A stretch of 64,000 nt of DNA, taken from positions 1-64,000 of the forward strand of contig JAIEMJ010000048.1 in assembly GCA_019752335.1 (NCBI GenBank), given 5' to 3'. The DNA comes from Bryobacteraceae bacterium (GTDB lineage Bacteria; Acidobacteriota; Terriglobia; Bryobacterales; Bryobacteraceae). Shown in pieces: positions 55,449 to 64,000 of the stretch. The notes beneath the pieces are model-generated. The model did not search any database. It was not told where the DNA came from and saw nothing but the letters and a program-made list of their open reading frames with translations. The position numbers were made by a program, and so were the translations under genes. How positions within the stretch are numbered: position 1 is the stretch's first letter; every line of letters starts with the position of its first letter.

Positions 55449-56003
55449 ATGAGAAAAACTTGGGGTCTGCTTTTCTTGCTCTGTCTTTTTTCGTCCGATG
55501 CCACCGCGCAAAGGCGTGTCGTCGTGCGACCAGCCCGGGGAGGACGCGTGGTCGTTCATCCGGGGCATCCGTTGCGGCGGCCGCTGCCCGCCGCGATCGT
55601 GGTGCGTCCGGCCAGGACGCGCGTGGTAGTTCCCGGCGCCTTAGTCTTCCTGCCCGTTGCGGTCTTTGCGGGCGTGGCCATGACTCTGCCGGCGCGGGAC
55701 CGGTTAGTGTGGCAGGACTCGGAGTCCTTCAAGAAGAGTGAAGGCTGGGTGGAGTCGAACTTCGGCGTCAACGCTAAGGGCAACGCGCTCTACTTCGATT
55801 TGGATGGCCGCGCGGAGCTTAACTACGCCGACGTCACCTTTAGCAACGGCGAGGTACAAACCGTCGACTTTGAGGAGAAAGCGCGCGCTCCGGGCACTTA
55901 TCGACTGCTCGACTTCGCCGACGGGCGGCACGTCCAAACCGTGAAGATCCTGGCCCGCGCTCGCACCGAGCATGCCAAGCTTACCGTCTACATTGCAAAA
56001 TAG
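55449..56003 (+). CDS. Secreted protein of unknown function
   Basis: A 184-aa exported protein with a clear signal peptide (KTWGLLFLLCLFSSDATAQ). An Arg/Val/Pro-rich region (~22-60; RRVVVRPARGGRVVV) is followed by a hydrophobic stretch (~64-78, possible membrane anchor). The C-terminal soluble domain contains NFGVNAKGNALYFDLDGRAE, LNYADVTFSNGEVQTVDF and a beta-strand-rich end. I do not recognise the family. The ATG at 55449 is 9 nt after TATACA, suggesting a leaderless transcript; an ATG at 55440 overlaps that hexamer. Confidence 0.7.
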   Translation: MRKTWGLLFLLCLFSSDATAQRRVVVRPARGGRVVVHPGHPLRRPLPAAIVVRPARTRVVVPGALVFLPVAVFAGVAMTLPARDRLVWQDSESFKKSEGWVESNFGVNAKGNALYFDLDGRAELNYADVTFSNGEVQTVDFEEKARAPGTYRLLDFADGRHVQTVKILARARTEHAKLTVYIAK

Positions 56004-56006
56004 GGC

Positions 56007-56522
56007 ATGGGCCAATCTTATTGCGCGGCGGTTCGTCAGGGTATGGACGAATGGAACACCCGTTACCACGACGAGGAGTACGGCTTCCCGCTCGCCACCG
56101 ACGATGAACTCTTCGAGCGCCTGGTGCTCGAGATCAATCAGGCTGGGCTTTCCTGGCTCACCATCCTGAAGAAACGCGACGCCTTTACGCGCGCCTACGA
56201 CGGCTTCGCCGTGACCAAGGTGGCCGCCTACGGCGACGAGCAACGCGCCCGTCTGCTGGCGGACGCGGGCGTCATACGGAATCGTCTCAAGGTGAACGCG
56301 GCGATTGAAAACGCGCGGCGCATTCAGGCTCTGGGTTCCTTCGGCGGCTGGCTGGAGCAACGTCGCGGCCTGGACTTGGCCGCCTGGGTAAAGGAGTTCA
56401 AGCGCACCTTCGTCTTTACGGGTGGCGAGATCGTGAATGAGTTCCTGGTGAGCACCGGCTATCTTCCTGGCGCCCATGATCACGATTGCCCGGTGTACCG
56501 GCGGCTGAAAAAGCTAAACTAG
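56007..56522 (+). CDS. tag: DNA-3-methyladenine glycosylase I
   Basis: A 171-aa helix-hairpin-helix DNA glycosylase that removes 3-methyladenine. RYHDEEYGFPLATDDELFERLVLE and QAGLSWLTILKKRDAFTRAYDGF are the diagnostic segments, with Tyr in place of Trp in the usual HDxEWG. Zn-binding candidates are Cys6 (SYCAAV) and the C-terminal HDHDCP cluster. It starts 4 nt after the preceding gene and so is probably cotranscribed. Confidence 0.93.
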   Translation: MGQSYCAAVRQGMDEWNTRYHDEEYGFPLATDDELFERLVLEINQAGLSWLTILKKRDAFTRAYDGFAVTKVAAYGDEQRARLLADAGVIRNRLKVNAAIENARRIQALGSFGGWLEQRRGLDLAAWVKEFKRTFVFTGGEIVNEFLVSTGYLPGAHDHDCPVYRRLKKLN

Positions 56523-56529
56523 TGCGGGT

Positions 56530-57366
56530 ATGCGTCTTCTCCTGTTCATTCTCCCTGCTCTGCTGCTCGCAGCCAACGATCCCAAAAAAGAAAGCTGGCT
56601 TCGCCTCTTCAATGGCAAGAACCTGAAGGGGTGGACACCGAAGATTACCGGCTATGCGCCTGGCGAGAATTTTGGGAAGACCTTTCGGGTCGAGGACGGC
56701 ATTCTGAAGGTCCGCTACGACGCCTACGATGCCTTCAATGAGCGCTTTGGCCATCTTTTCTACAAGGACAATTTTTCCTACTACGTCATCGCCGTGGAGT
56801 ACCGCTTTACGGGCGAACAAGCCAAGGGCGGGCCCAATTGGGCGCTGCGCAATAGCGGCATCATGATCCACGGCCAGCCCGCGGCCAGCATGACCAAGGC
56901 GCAGGACTTTCCCGTCTCTATCGAGGTCCAGCTACTCGGCGGCAATGGCAAGGATCCTCGCACCACGGCGAACCTGTGCACGCCGGGTACGAATGTCGTG
57001 CGCAATGGCCAGCTCTTCACGCCTCATTGTCTGAATTCGACGTCGCAGACCTATGCGGGTGAGCAGTGGGTACGGGCCGAGGTCCGCGTGTTGGGCAATG
57101 AGCGTATCGAGCATCGCATCAATGGTGAGCTAGTGCTCGCTTATGAGCGGCCCCAACTCGGCGGGGGAAATGTGAAAAACGCGCTGCCGGCCTATACGGA
57201 AGCCGGTAAGTTACTCAGCGAAGGTTCTATTTCTTTGCAGAGCGAAAGTCATCCGGTAGAATTTCGCAAAGTCGAGTTACTCAATTTGAAGGGCTGCATG
57301 GACCCGAAGGCGAAGAACTTCAAGAGCTACTTCGTCAAAGCCGACAACACTGCCTGTAAGTTCTAG
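56530..57366 (+). CDS. DUF1080 (3-keto-disaccharide hydrolase-like) secreted protein
   Basis: A 278-aa exported protein with a short signal peptide (MRLLLFILPALLLAAND). The DUF1080 fold, a concanavalin-like beta sandwich, is shown by WLRLFNGKNLKGWTPK at the start, FRVEDGILKVRY, ALRNSGIMIHGQ, and the end strand VEFRKVELLNLKGC. Such proteins are common in Acidobacteria and Planctomycetes and some hydrolyse 3-keto-glycosides. The ~15-residue C-terminal extension with two Cys (GCMDPKAKNFKSYFVKADNT then ACKF) may form a disulfide. Confidence 0.87.
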   Translation: MRLLLFILPALLLAANDPKKESWLRLFNGKNLKGWTPKITGYAPGENFGKTFRVEDGILKVRYDAYDAFNERFGHLFYKDNFSYYVIAVEYRFTGEQAKGGPNWALRNSGIMIHGQPAASMTKAQDFPVSIEVQLLGGNGKDPRTTANLCTPGTNVVRNGQLFTPHCLNSTSQTYAGEQWVRAEVRVLGNERIEHRINGELVLAYERPQLGGGNVKNALPAYTEAGKLLSEGSISLQSESHPVEFRKVELLNLKGCMDPKAKNFKSYFVKADNTACKF

Positions 57367-57369
57367 CGC

Positions 57370-58098
57370 ATGAATCCTTTTGACCAGATTGCCGACGGCT
57401 ATGCGCGGCACCGGCCGCCCGTGCATGGACACATTTTGCGGCGCGCTCTGGCTGGCTGGCCCACGCCGGTTGGTCGCGCGCTCGACGTCGGCTGCGGCTC
57501 CGGCGTTTCGACGCTCGCCCTGACGGAGTTTGCCCGGGAACGCATCGGTGTGGAACCCGCCGCCTCCATGGTGGCGATGGCGAGCGAAGTGGACCCCGGC
57601 GCGCGCTTCCTGCAGGGCACGGCGGAAGAAGTCCCCTGGCCCGATGGCGCCGCCGACCTGATCACCGCGGCCGGTGCGCTCAACTATGCGAATCTGGGCC
57701 GTTTCTTCCCGGAAGCTCTGCGCCTGTTGGCGCCGGGTGGGGCCTTACTGGTGTATGACTTCAGCACCGGCAACCGCCGCGACAGCGATTGGTTGTCTCG
57801 CTTTATCGGGCGCTACCCCTGGGCGCCGAGCGAAGCCCGCCACCTCGATCCGGAGATTCTCGCCCGCGAGGCCAATGGCTTTACGCTGCACTCTGCCGAG
57901 CAATTCGCCGTTTCCCTCACCCTGAGCCGTGCCTTCTACCTCGACTACATGCTGACGGAGACGAACGTCGCTTACGCGGTGCGGCAAGGCGGATCCTTGG
58001 CGGAAGTCCGCGCCTGGTGCGACGAGTCGCTGTGGCCGGATACGGAGGCCGAGATCCTTTTTCCCGGCTACTATGCGCTTTTTCAGCGAAGCGTTTAG
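57370..58098 (+). CDS. Class I SAM-dependent methyltransferase
   Basis: A 242-aa methyltransferase of the Methyltransf_11 type. Motif I is ALDVGCGSGVSTLAL, motif II is RIGVEPAASMVAMA, followed by FLQGTAEEVPWPDGAADLI and LLAPGGALLVYDFS. Substrate unknown. The start is 3 nt after the DUF1080 stop; the group of four genes 55449-58098 is compact and probably cotranscribed. Confidence 0.88.
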   Translation: MNPFDQIADGYARHRPPVHGHILRRALAGWPTPVGRALDVGCGSGVSTLALTEFARERIGVEPAASMVAMASEVDPGARFLQGTAEEVPWPDGAADLITAAGALNYANLGRFFPEALRLLAPGGALLVYDFSTGNRRDSDWLSRFIGRYPWAPSEARHLDPEILAREANGFTLHSAEQFAVSLTLSRAFYLDYMLTETNVAYAVRQGGSLAEVRAWCDESLWPDTEAEILFPGYYALFQRSV

Positions 58099-58146
58099 CT
58101 AACGCCTGAATCAGTTGGTGAAGCGAGAGCAACGCCCCAACAATCT

Positions 58147-59505
58147 CTAGAGCGACAAATGTTCGATGCGGCCGGTGGAGTCGCCGATGGTTTCGGGCTT
58201 TACTCCCATGCGATCCAGCAACGACAGGTAGAGGTTCGTCATCGGGGTGCGCGAGGCGTACTTAATGTGGCGGCCGCCTTGCAGAGTGCCACCGCCGCCG
58301 CCGGCGACCAGCACCGGGAGGTCGTGATGATCGTGCCGGTTGCCGTCCGAGAGACCGCTGCCGTACACCACCATCGAATGATCCAGGAGGGTGCCATCGC
58401 CGTCCGGCGTCTTGGCGAGTTGGCCCAGGAAGTAAGCGAAGAGCTCCGCGTGCAGGACGTTGATCTTGGTGATCTTCTCAATCTTCTCCTCGGCGTTCAA
58501 GTGGTGCGAGAGGCCGTGGTGCGCTTCGGAGACGCCGATGGAACGGTAGGTGCGGTTAGAGCCTTCGCGGCCGATCATGAAGGTCATCACGCGGGTGAGG
58601 TCGGCGCGCATGGCGGCTACCTGCAGGTCAAACATGAGCTTGGCGTGCTCTTCGAACGTGACCGGGATCCCGGCGGGCTTGTCGAGGGAAGGAGTCTGGT
58701 CCCGGCCGCCGCTGGCCGCTTGCTTCTCCGCGTCAGTGATGCGGCGTTCAATCTCGCGCAATGAGTAGAGGTACTCTTCGAGCTTGCGCTTGTCAGCGCC
58801 ACCGAGATTGGCTTGCAAGCCGCTGGCGTCGCCGCGGATGGCGTCGAGGATGCTCTTATCCTGGCGCGCCATCACGGCGCGGGTGTGCGGATCGAAGCTT
58901 TCGCCATCGCCGAAGAGGCGCTCAAAGACGGCGCGCGGATTGATCTCGGGAGGCAGCGGCGTGGTGGCGCTGCGCCAGGCGATTGAATTCGAGTAAGCGC
59001 AGGAGTAGCCGGAGTCGCAGTTGCCTACCATCCCGGAGCTTTCGAGGCCCAACTCAAGCGACGCGAAGCGCGTCTGCCGGCCGATCGCCTCGGCGGCGAC
59101 CTGATCCACGGACGGCGCCAGCAGGATGTCCGCGCCTTCGGTCTTCTTGGGATGCACGCCGGTGAGGAAGGAGGCGGCGGCGCGAGCATGGTCACCGGGG
59201 CCATCGCCGAGGGCTTGGCCGTTCTTGTGCGCCAAACCGGAGAGCACCAACATCTGCTGGCGATAGGCGGCCAGCGGCTGCATCACGCGCGAAAGTTCGT
59301 AGCTCTTGCCTTCGCCGGTGGGCGTCCAGGCGGGCATGATGATGCCGTTGGGGACGTAACAGAAGGCGAGGCGGCGCGGGGCGGCGGCGGTCACCTTGTT
59401 GGCCGCGAAAGCGGGCGTCATCGCGTCGAGCATCGGGAGGGCGACGCCCAGGCCGAGGCCGCGCAAGAGGGTCCGGCGATCAAGTGACTTACGGGTGACG
59501 AACAT
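58147..59505 (-). CDS. DUF1552 protein (exported, Tat-type)
   Basis: A 452-aa protein of the DUF1552 family, relatives of sulfatase/phosphatase-fold DUF1501 proteins. The N-terminus RRTLLRGLGLGVALPMLDAM is Tat-like, and the body has AFCYVPNGIIMPAWTPTG, VLSGLAHKNG, HARAAASFLTGVHPKKT and DHSMVVYGSGLSDGNRHDHH. It nearly always pairs with a DUF1592 cytochrome, as here, where the two overlap by 17 nt. The biochemical role of the pair is unknown. Confidence 0.9.
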   Translation of the reverse strand: MFVTRKSLDRRTLLRGLGLGVALPMLDAMTPAFAANKVTAAAPRRLAFCYVPNGIIMPAWTPTGEGKSYELSRVMQPLAAYRQQMLVLSGLAHKNGQALGDGPGDHARAAASFLTGVHPKKTEGADILLAPSVDQVAAEAIGRQTRFASLELGLESSGMVGNCDSGYSCAYSNSIAWRSATTPLPPEINPRAVFERLFGDGESFDPHTRAVMARQDKSILDAIRGDASGLQANLGGADKRKLEEYLYSLREIERRITDAEKQAASGGRDQTPSLDKPAGIPVTFEEHAKLMFDLQVAAMRADLTRVMTFMIGREGSNRTYRSIGVSEAHHGLSHHLNAEEKIEKITKINVLHAELFAYFLGQLAKTPDGDGTLLDHSMVVYGSGLSDGNRHDHHDLPVLVAGGGGGTLQGGRHIKYASRTPMTNLYLSLLDRMGVKPETIGDSTGRIEHLSL

Positions 59506-61792
59506 TCTTTACCTCGCTTGAACTAACGGTAACCGCCCGCCGCATTTGAAACGGCAGGCTTTCAACAATACCGAGTACCAGGCTCGAGAAACGGTAGTCT
59601 TCCCGAGACAGATTTCGACTTATTAATCTTACTACGGGCTTGTCCGCCCGTTCCAAACCCCGGCCCAGCGCATAAGTGAGCAGCTTTTCGGTGAGACAAC
59701 CGACGAACTCTTCTTCGCGCCCGCGCAGCAGAGCCTTCAGGTCGGCGGCGCCATTGAGCGGCTGGCCGTTCAGCGTGCCTGAAGGGTCAATGGGGAACTT
59801 ACCGTCGTGCGTGCGCCAGCGGCCGATGGCGTCGTAGTTTTCGAGCGCGAAGCCGATCGCGTCCATGCGCGTGTGGCAGGAGGCGCAAGCCGGGTTACTC
59901 CGGTGTTGCTCCAACTGTTGCCGCATGGAGGCGGTGGCGCCGATCTCTTCGGTCTTAAGTTCGGGCACATTCGGCGGCGGCGGTGGTGGCGGCGCGGCCA
60001 GGAAATTCTCCAGAATCCATTTGCCGCGAATTACGGGCGACGTCCGCGTAGGATAAGAGGAGACCGTGAGGATGCTGCCCTGCGTGAGTACGCCGCTGCG
60101 CTGATTGCCCGTTAAGGCGACTTTCCGGAAACGCGATCCAGTCACTCCGGGGATGCCGTAATACTTGGCGAGCCGCTCGTTTAAGTAAGAGAAGGGCCCG
60201 TCGAGAAAGTCGAGTACGCTGCGGTCTTCGCGAACCACGGCTTCAAAGAATAACTCGGTTTCTCGCCCCAGGCTTTCCCGTAACTCGGTGTCGAATTCGG
60301 GGAATTTATCCGGGTCCGGCTTCATTTGCGGCAGATTGCGTAAGTGCAGCCATTGTCCGGCGAAGTTACTCACCAGCGCCCGGGACTTACTATCGGCGAG
60401 CATCCGCTTCACTTGCGCGCGCAAGATACTGGGCTCGTGCAATTTCTTTTGGATGGCCAGCGTGAGTAACTCGTCGTCCGGCAGGCTACTCCACAGGAAG
60501 AACGAGAGGCGAGAAGCCAGATCCAAATCCGCCACCCTTTCCATCGCGACTTCGCCCACCTTCATCGGCGTACCGGCGCGCTCCGAGCGAAAGAGGAAAT
60601 TCGGCGACACCAGCATCGACTTCAGCGCTAGCTGCACGCCGGCATCGAACGTACCGCCGTCCTGGCGGCCCATGCGGAAGAAGCGCATCAGCGAGGCCGT
60701 GTCGGCGGGCGTCACTGGCCGGCGATAGGCTTTGCGCGCTAAGTTCGACAGCAGCGATTGCGCGCACGCCTCGGTCTGCGCTTGGCAGGTAAAGATGCGT
60801 TGGCGGCTGGGACTGTTGAGATTTGGCTTGGGATTGAAGGGTCCGCCGATCTCGACAAAGTCGACATTCAGCAGCTTCGGCGCGGCGTCCTCGGTCTTCC
60901 AGGTCTCTTCCAGAAACGTGATTGCGACCTCATGGCGGCCGGCGGTGACGGGCACGCGCAGTTCGAAACGGCGCTTCTCTTCTTCCTCTTCCTCCATGCT
61001 GATCGGCGTCTCGAAGAGCTTCAGGCGCGCACCGTCCAGGCGCAGATCCAGCAGGGGGGCGGGGATCGTCTTGTCGAACTGGCCCGAGAGCCGGATGCGC
61101 AGTAGATACTCGCCGTCGGCCGGGAAGCGATGCTTCACCACCAAGCCGCCGCGCGTACCGAAGGGAAGGTCGTCGCTGATGCGGCCCCGTTGCGAACGGC
61201 GCTTATCGGCGGAGTATCTGTCGAGCGCGGGCGTGATCTTCACCAGGCCCAGCGCCTGGCGCGAAACTTTACCGGCCGCGCTGAGATACTTCTCCATCAA
61301 CAGTGGCGGCAACGAAAGCACGTCGGCAATGTTGTCGAAACCATAGCCGGCATCGTCGGCGGGGAAATCGTCGGCGGGAGTGAAGTCCACGGCGAGCAGG
61401 TCGCGTACGGCGTGGTTGTATTCGGTGCGATTCAGGCGGTGGATGGTGATGCGGCCCGGGTCGGGCCGCAGGGCGGCCAAGCGGTCCAACTCGGTTTCGG
61501 TCCAAGTGGTGAAGACGTTGCGTGCGGCGGGAGCGGGCTTGGGAAAGCCGGTAGGCGGCATCTCGCCGGTCTTGACCTTGTGCAGAATCTTCTCCCAGGC
61601 GTCGGCGTTGGTGGTGAGCGAGGCGGCCGAAGTAAGTGGCTCCACGGAAATGCCACCGGTTTTATTCTGCGCGTTGTGGCAGCCCTGGCAATTACGCGTC
61701 AAGAAAGGGCGAATGGAAGACGAAAAGGGGTCGCCTTGCTGTGCCAGCAGCCAGCTTCCACTGACAAGAATCAAACTAAGGTAACGTTTCAT
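59489..61792 (-). CDS. DUF1587/1592/1588/1585 multidomain cytochrome-like protein
   Basis: A 767-aa exported protein with a signal peptide (~1-18). A cytochrome-c-like segment has NCQGCH (one haem motif) and KVKTGEMPPTGFP. Then come DUF1587 (IHRLNRTEYNHAVRDLLAVD), DUF1595, DUF1592 (LASRLSFFLWSSLPDDELL), DUF1588 (QRSGVLTQGSILTVSSYPTR, CASCHTRMDAIGFALENYDA) and DUF1585 at the C-terminus. The CASCH motif may bind a second haem. This architecture is typical of Planctomycetes, Verrucomicrobia and Acidobacteria. The ATG at 61792 lies 24 bp from the divergent ankyrin gene start. Confidence 0.92.
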   Translation of the reverse strand: MKRYLSLILVSGSWLLAQQGDPFSSSIRPFLTRNCQGCHNAQNKTGGISVEPLTSAASLTTNADAWEKILHKVKTGEMPPTGFPKPAPAARNVFTTWTETELDRLAALRPDPGRITIHRLNRTEYNHAVRDLLAVDFTPADDFPADDAGYGFDNIADVLSLPPLLMEKYLSAAGKVSRQALGLVKITPALDRYSADKRRSQRGRISDDLPFGTRGGLVVKHRFPADGEYLLRIRLSGQFDKTIPAPLLDLRLDGARLKLFETPISMEEEEEEKRRFELRVPVTAGRHEVAITFLEETWKTEDAAPKLLNVDFVEIGGPFNPKPNLNSPSRQRIFTCQAQTEACAQSLLSNLARKAYRRPVTPADTASLMRFFRMGRQDGGTFDAGVQLALKSMLVSPNFLFRSERAGTPMKVGEVAMERVADLDLASRLSFFLWSSLPDDELLTLAIQKKLHEPSILRAQVKRMLADSKSRALVSNFAGQWLHLRNLPQMKPDPDKFPEFDTELRESLGRETELFFEAVVREDRSVLDFLDGPFSYLNERLAKYYGIPGVTGSRFRKVALTGNQRSGVLTQGSILTVSSYPTRTSPVIRGKWILENFLAAPPPPPPPNVPELKTEEIGATASMRQQLEQHRSNPACASCHTRMDAIGFALENYDAIGRWRTHDGKFPIDPSGTLNGQPLNGAADLKALLRGREEEFVGCLTEKLLTYALGRGLERADKPVVRLISRNLSREDYRFSSLVLGIVESLPFQMRRAVTVSSSEVKNVRHP

Positions 61793-61816
61793 CACGCGTA
61801 AACTATCTTATAGATG
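61793..61816. promoter_or_regulatory. 24-bp divergent start region with two overlapping -10 elements
   Basis: Rightward TATCTT (61804-61809) ends 7 nt before the ATG at 61817. Leftward TAGTTT (plus-strand 61800-61805) ends 7 nt before the ATG at 61792. Both transcripts would have to be leaderless or nearly so, and both -35 regions would lie inside the opposite coding sequence. Confidence 0.45.
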
Positions 61817-63133
61817 ATGACGTTCGCACGTACGCTGCTGGTTATTCTCCTCGCGATTATTTCCTTGGATGCCGCCGAATTACTAGACGCGGCCAGGGAA
61901 GGCGACGCGGCGAAGGTGAAAATCCTACTGGCGAAGCAGGCTGCGGCGAACGAGAGCCTGCCGGACGGCACCACGGCACTTTCCTGGGCGGCGCATGAGG
62001 GCCACTTGGCGGTGGTTGAGCTATTGCTCGCCGCCGGGGCCGACGCCAAGAAGCAGACGGAAAACGGCGACACGCCTCTGACGCTCGCGGCCCTGCGCGG
62101 CCACGGGGCGGTGGTGGAACGACTGCTGAAAGCCGGCGCCTCCGCCACCACGACGCGTTGGAACGGCGAAACCGCCCTGATGACCGCGGTGCGAGGTGGT
62201 AGCCGGGTGGCCGTTGACGCGTTGCTCGCGGCCGGCGCGGACGTGAAGCCGCGCGAGAACCGGCTCGGCCAGTCCGCGTTGATGTGGGCCGCCGCCGATG
62301 GCCGCGTGGAGATTCTGCAGAGTCTCGTGCGCGCTGGTGCGCCGCTCGAAGAGCGTTCCAAGGCCGGCGCCACAGCGCTGATGATGGCCGCGCGGCATGG
62401 CCAGGCCAAAGCCGTCAGCGCGCTGCTGAAGGCGGGGGCGGCGGTCAGCGCCGCGACCCCGGAGGGCCGCGATGGCCTCTTTCTCGCAGCAAATTACGGC
62501 CACGCCGCCGCGGCGATTGCGCTGATTGAGGCGGGCGCGAACATCCAGAGCCAGGACGAAAAGGGCACCACGATTCTGCATTTGGCGGCTCGCAGCGGCA
62601 AGGCGGACCTGGTAAGTCTGCTGATCGCCAAGGGTGCGCCCGTCAATGCCCGGCTGAAGCCCGCGTCGCTCGACGCGAATCCCGCCCGCCGTTTCACCTA
62701 TGGCCGGGACCTCGCCACGCCCCTTTTCGAAGCCGCCGAGACGGGCAACGAGGCCGTGGTGCTAGCGTTGCTGAAGGGCGGCGCCGATCCGAACCTCGCC
62801 ACCGCCGACGGCGCCACGCCGTTGCTACCCGCGGCTTTCGGCAACTTCCTCTTGAATAACCAGCTCTTTCCGAAGTTGGCCAACGCGCAGTTGCCGGTGG
62901 TGAAGGCGCTGGTGGAGGCCGGGGCCAACGTCAACGCCGCCACGCAACGCGGCATGACGGCGCTGCATCTGGCCGCTTCGCGCGCCGGTGACGATGTGGT
63001 CCGCTACCTGGTCGAGCACGGCGCGAAGCTCGACGCAAAGGATGCTCGGGGGTCGACACCGCAGGCTACAGCGGAGAGTCGCGGCGCGAAGGTCACGGCG
63101 GCGCTGTTGCGGGAGTTGGCGGCGAAACGCTAG
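61817..63133 (+). CDS. Exported ankyrin-repeat protein
   Basis: A 438-aa protein with a signal peptide (~1-19) and about eleven ankyrin repeats covering nearly all the mature chain, with the usual GDTPLTLAALRGHGAVVERLL and TALHLAASRAGDDVVRYLV patterns. It should form a solenoid for protein binding in the periplasm. It is divergent from, and possibly coregulated with, the DUF1552/DUF1592 pair. An ATG at 61814 is an alternative start. Confidence 0.88.
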   Translation: MTFARTLLVILLAIISLDAAELLDAAREGDAAKVKILLAKQAAANESLPDGTTALSWAAHEGHLAVVELLLAAGADAKKQTENGDTPLTLAALRGHGAVVERLLKAGASATTTRWNGETALMTAVRGGSRVAVDALLAAGADVKPRENRLGQSALMWAAADGRVEILQSLVRAGAPLEERSKAGATALMMAARHGQAKAVSALLKAGAAVSAATPEGRDGLFLAANYGHAAAAIALIEAGANIQSQDEKGTTILHLAARSGKADLVSLLIAKGAPVNARLKPASLDANPARRFTYGRDLATPLFEAAETGNEAVVLALLKGGADPNLATADGATPLLPAAFGNFLLNNQLFPKLANAQLPVVKALVEAGANVNAATQRGMTALHLAASRAGDDVVRYLVEHGAKLDAKDARGSTPQATAESRGAKVTAALLRELAAKR

Positions 63134-63185
63134 TCTTTCGGTCACGTTGCTTACGCCTTTGGGGAAACGATAAACTACGGCGCAG

Positions 63186-64000
63186 ATGCTCAGCCGCCGT
63201 AGTTTCCTCTTTACCGCCTCCACCTTGCTCGCGCAAAAGCGCCGCCCCAACGTCCTCTTCATCGCGACCGATGACCTGAATAACGCGCTCGCCTGCTATG
63301 GCCATCCCGTGGTGAAGACGCCCAATCTGGACCGTCTGGCGGCGCGCGGCGTCCGTTTCGACCGCGCTTACACCCAATTCGCCTTGTGCAGCCCGTCGCG
63401 CAGTTCGCTGATGACGGGCCTGGGCCCCGACACCACGCAGGTCTACAACCTCACCAAGCACTTCCGCAGCGTGCTGCCCGACGTGGTGACGCTCGGCCAG
63501 TGCGCCCAGAAGAATGGCTACTTCACCGCGCGCGTCGGCAAGATCTACCATTACGGTAACCCCGGACAAATCGGCACGAACGGACTCGACGACGAGCCGA
63601 CCTGGAATCAGCGCATCAATCCTAAGGGCATCGACAAAGCGGAAGAGCCGAAGGTGACCAACCATACGCCCGGCAAGGGCCTGGGCTCTTCGATTAGCTT
63701 CTACGCGTCGCCCGCCCCGGACGAAGAACACACCGACGGTATGGTTGCCGCGGAGACAATCCAGTTACTCGAAAAACACCAGAAGGAACCTTTCTTTTTA
63801 GCCGCTGGATTTTACCGTCCACACTGCCCGTATATCGCGCCGAAAAAATACTTTGACTTATATCCTCCCGAGAAGCTGGAACCCATTCCGTTCACCGAAG
63901 GCGAGGACACCATCGCTCCACCCTGGGCTTACTGGACAAAGCCGCCCAACTGGAATATGACGCGCCGCCAGCAGCAGGAGGACTTGCAGGCTTACTATGC
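63186..64000 (+). CDS. Sulfatase, iduronate-2-sulfatase-like (partial)
   Basis: The first ~271 residues of a formylglycine-dependent sulfatase, cut by the window end. A Tat-like signal (LSRRSFLFTASTLLAQ) leads to RPNVLFIATDDLNNALACYG (metal Asp residues) and the FGly motif CSPSR with Cys68, which needs a formylglycine-generating enzyme. HGMVAAE-like TDGMVAAETI and FYRPHCPYIAPKKYFDLYP are typical of the iduronate-2-sulfatase subgroup. TAAACT ends 9 nt before the ATG, with TTGCTT 18 bp further upstream. Confidence 0.9.
   Translation, partial: MLSRRSFLFTASTLLAQKRRPNVLFIATDDLNNALACYGHPVVKTPNLDRLAARGVRFDRAYTQFALCSPSRSSLMTGLGPDTTQVYNLTKHFRSVLPDVVTLGQCAQKNGYFTARVGKIYHYGNPGQIGTNGLDDEPTWNQRINPKGIDKAEEPKVTNHTPGKGLGSSISFYASPAPDEEHTDGMVAAETIQLLEKHQKEPFFLAAGFYRPHCPYIAPKKYFDLYPPEKLEPIPFTEGEDTIAPPWAYWTKPPNWNMTRRQQQEDLQAYY

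Noticed and set aside
55345-61815. Shared 13-mer CTATCTTATAGAT at 55345 and 61803
   Set aside because: Matches of this length are expected by chance in 64 kb; both spots are simply AT-rich promoter regions.

Overview
The window is a GC-rich bacterial chromosome segment that most resembles Acidobacteriota of the Bryobacterales/Solibacter type. This assignment is inferred from protein families, not from an rRNA search. The supporting families are two proteins with the C-terminal extension first described in Solibacter (TIGR03437-like), an Oar-like TonB receptor, an NHL-repeat protein, exported ankyrin proteins, a DUF1552/DUF1592 pair and long palindromic repeats with GACCGTMAGGGAGGGG arms.

Layout. 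Positions 1-1358 hold the 3' half of a 23S rRNA gene, a 5S gene and a strong terminator. The first ~78 bases are not rRNA; they encode, on the minus strand, an internal piece of an IS5-type transposase. From 1390 to 4593 come a LolA-like protein translationally coupled to pdxH and, divergent from them, a membrane-anchored SurA/PpiD-type peptidyl-prolyl isomerase. From 22709 down to 4627 a single leftward run of 15 tightly packed genes forms an exopolysaccharide/glycan operon. In transcription order it holds a NusG-like antiterminator, Wzc-like copolymerase, Wzx-like flippase, Wzy-like polymerase, four glycosyltransferases, a secreted glycosidase-like protein, four genes matching the UDP-diacetylbacillosamine/initiating-transferase set (PglD, PglC, PglE, PglF types), a PhyH-type dioxygenase and a FemAB/GNAT-like transferase.

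From 22977 to 27382 lie two YHYH-domain proteins and a divergent DUF411 protein, probably concerned with copper or another metal. An NHL/TIGR03437 surface protein (27425-30526) follows, then a leftward MFS transporter / M19 dipeptidase / TolC operon, a small membrane protein, an Oar-like receptor and a JAMM metalloprotease. From 43071 down to 38481 is the conserved rpmH-rnpA-yidD-yidC-khpB cluster, followed by a frameshifted PLP decarboxylase. From 43213 to 49206 are a secreted repeat-domain protein, a cytochrome c/ankyrin/terpenoid-cyclase-like fusion, a degenerate J-domain protein, a PilZ protein and an aminotransferase joined to the purine cluster purQ-purL-purF (53481 down to 49207; no purS). 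A REP-associated tyrosine transposase follows at 53708. The right end carries DedA, Tag, DUF1080 and methyltransferase genes, then a DUF1552/DUF1592 pair, an ankyrin protein and a truncated sulfatase.

Cross-cutting signals: (i) two long palindromic REP-like elements, one inserted in frame into a signal-peptide region and one supplying a stop codon; (ii) repeated -10-like hexamers 7-9 nt upstream of start codons with no Shine-Dalgarno sequence, suggesting frequent leaderless transcription; (iii) a marked excess of the word ACTTACTC on the coding strand of the glycan operon and its neighbours; (iv) tandem repeats in the leader of the glycan operon's antiterminator gene. No tRNA gene or CRISPR array was seen.
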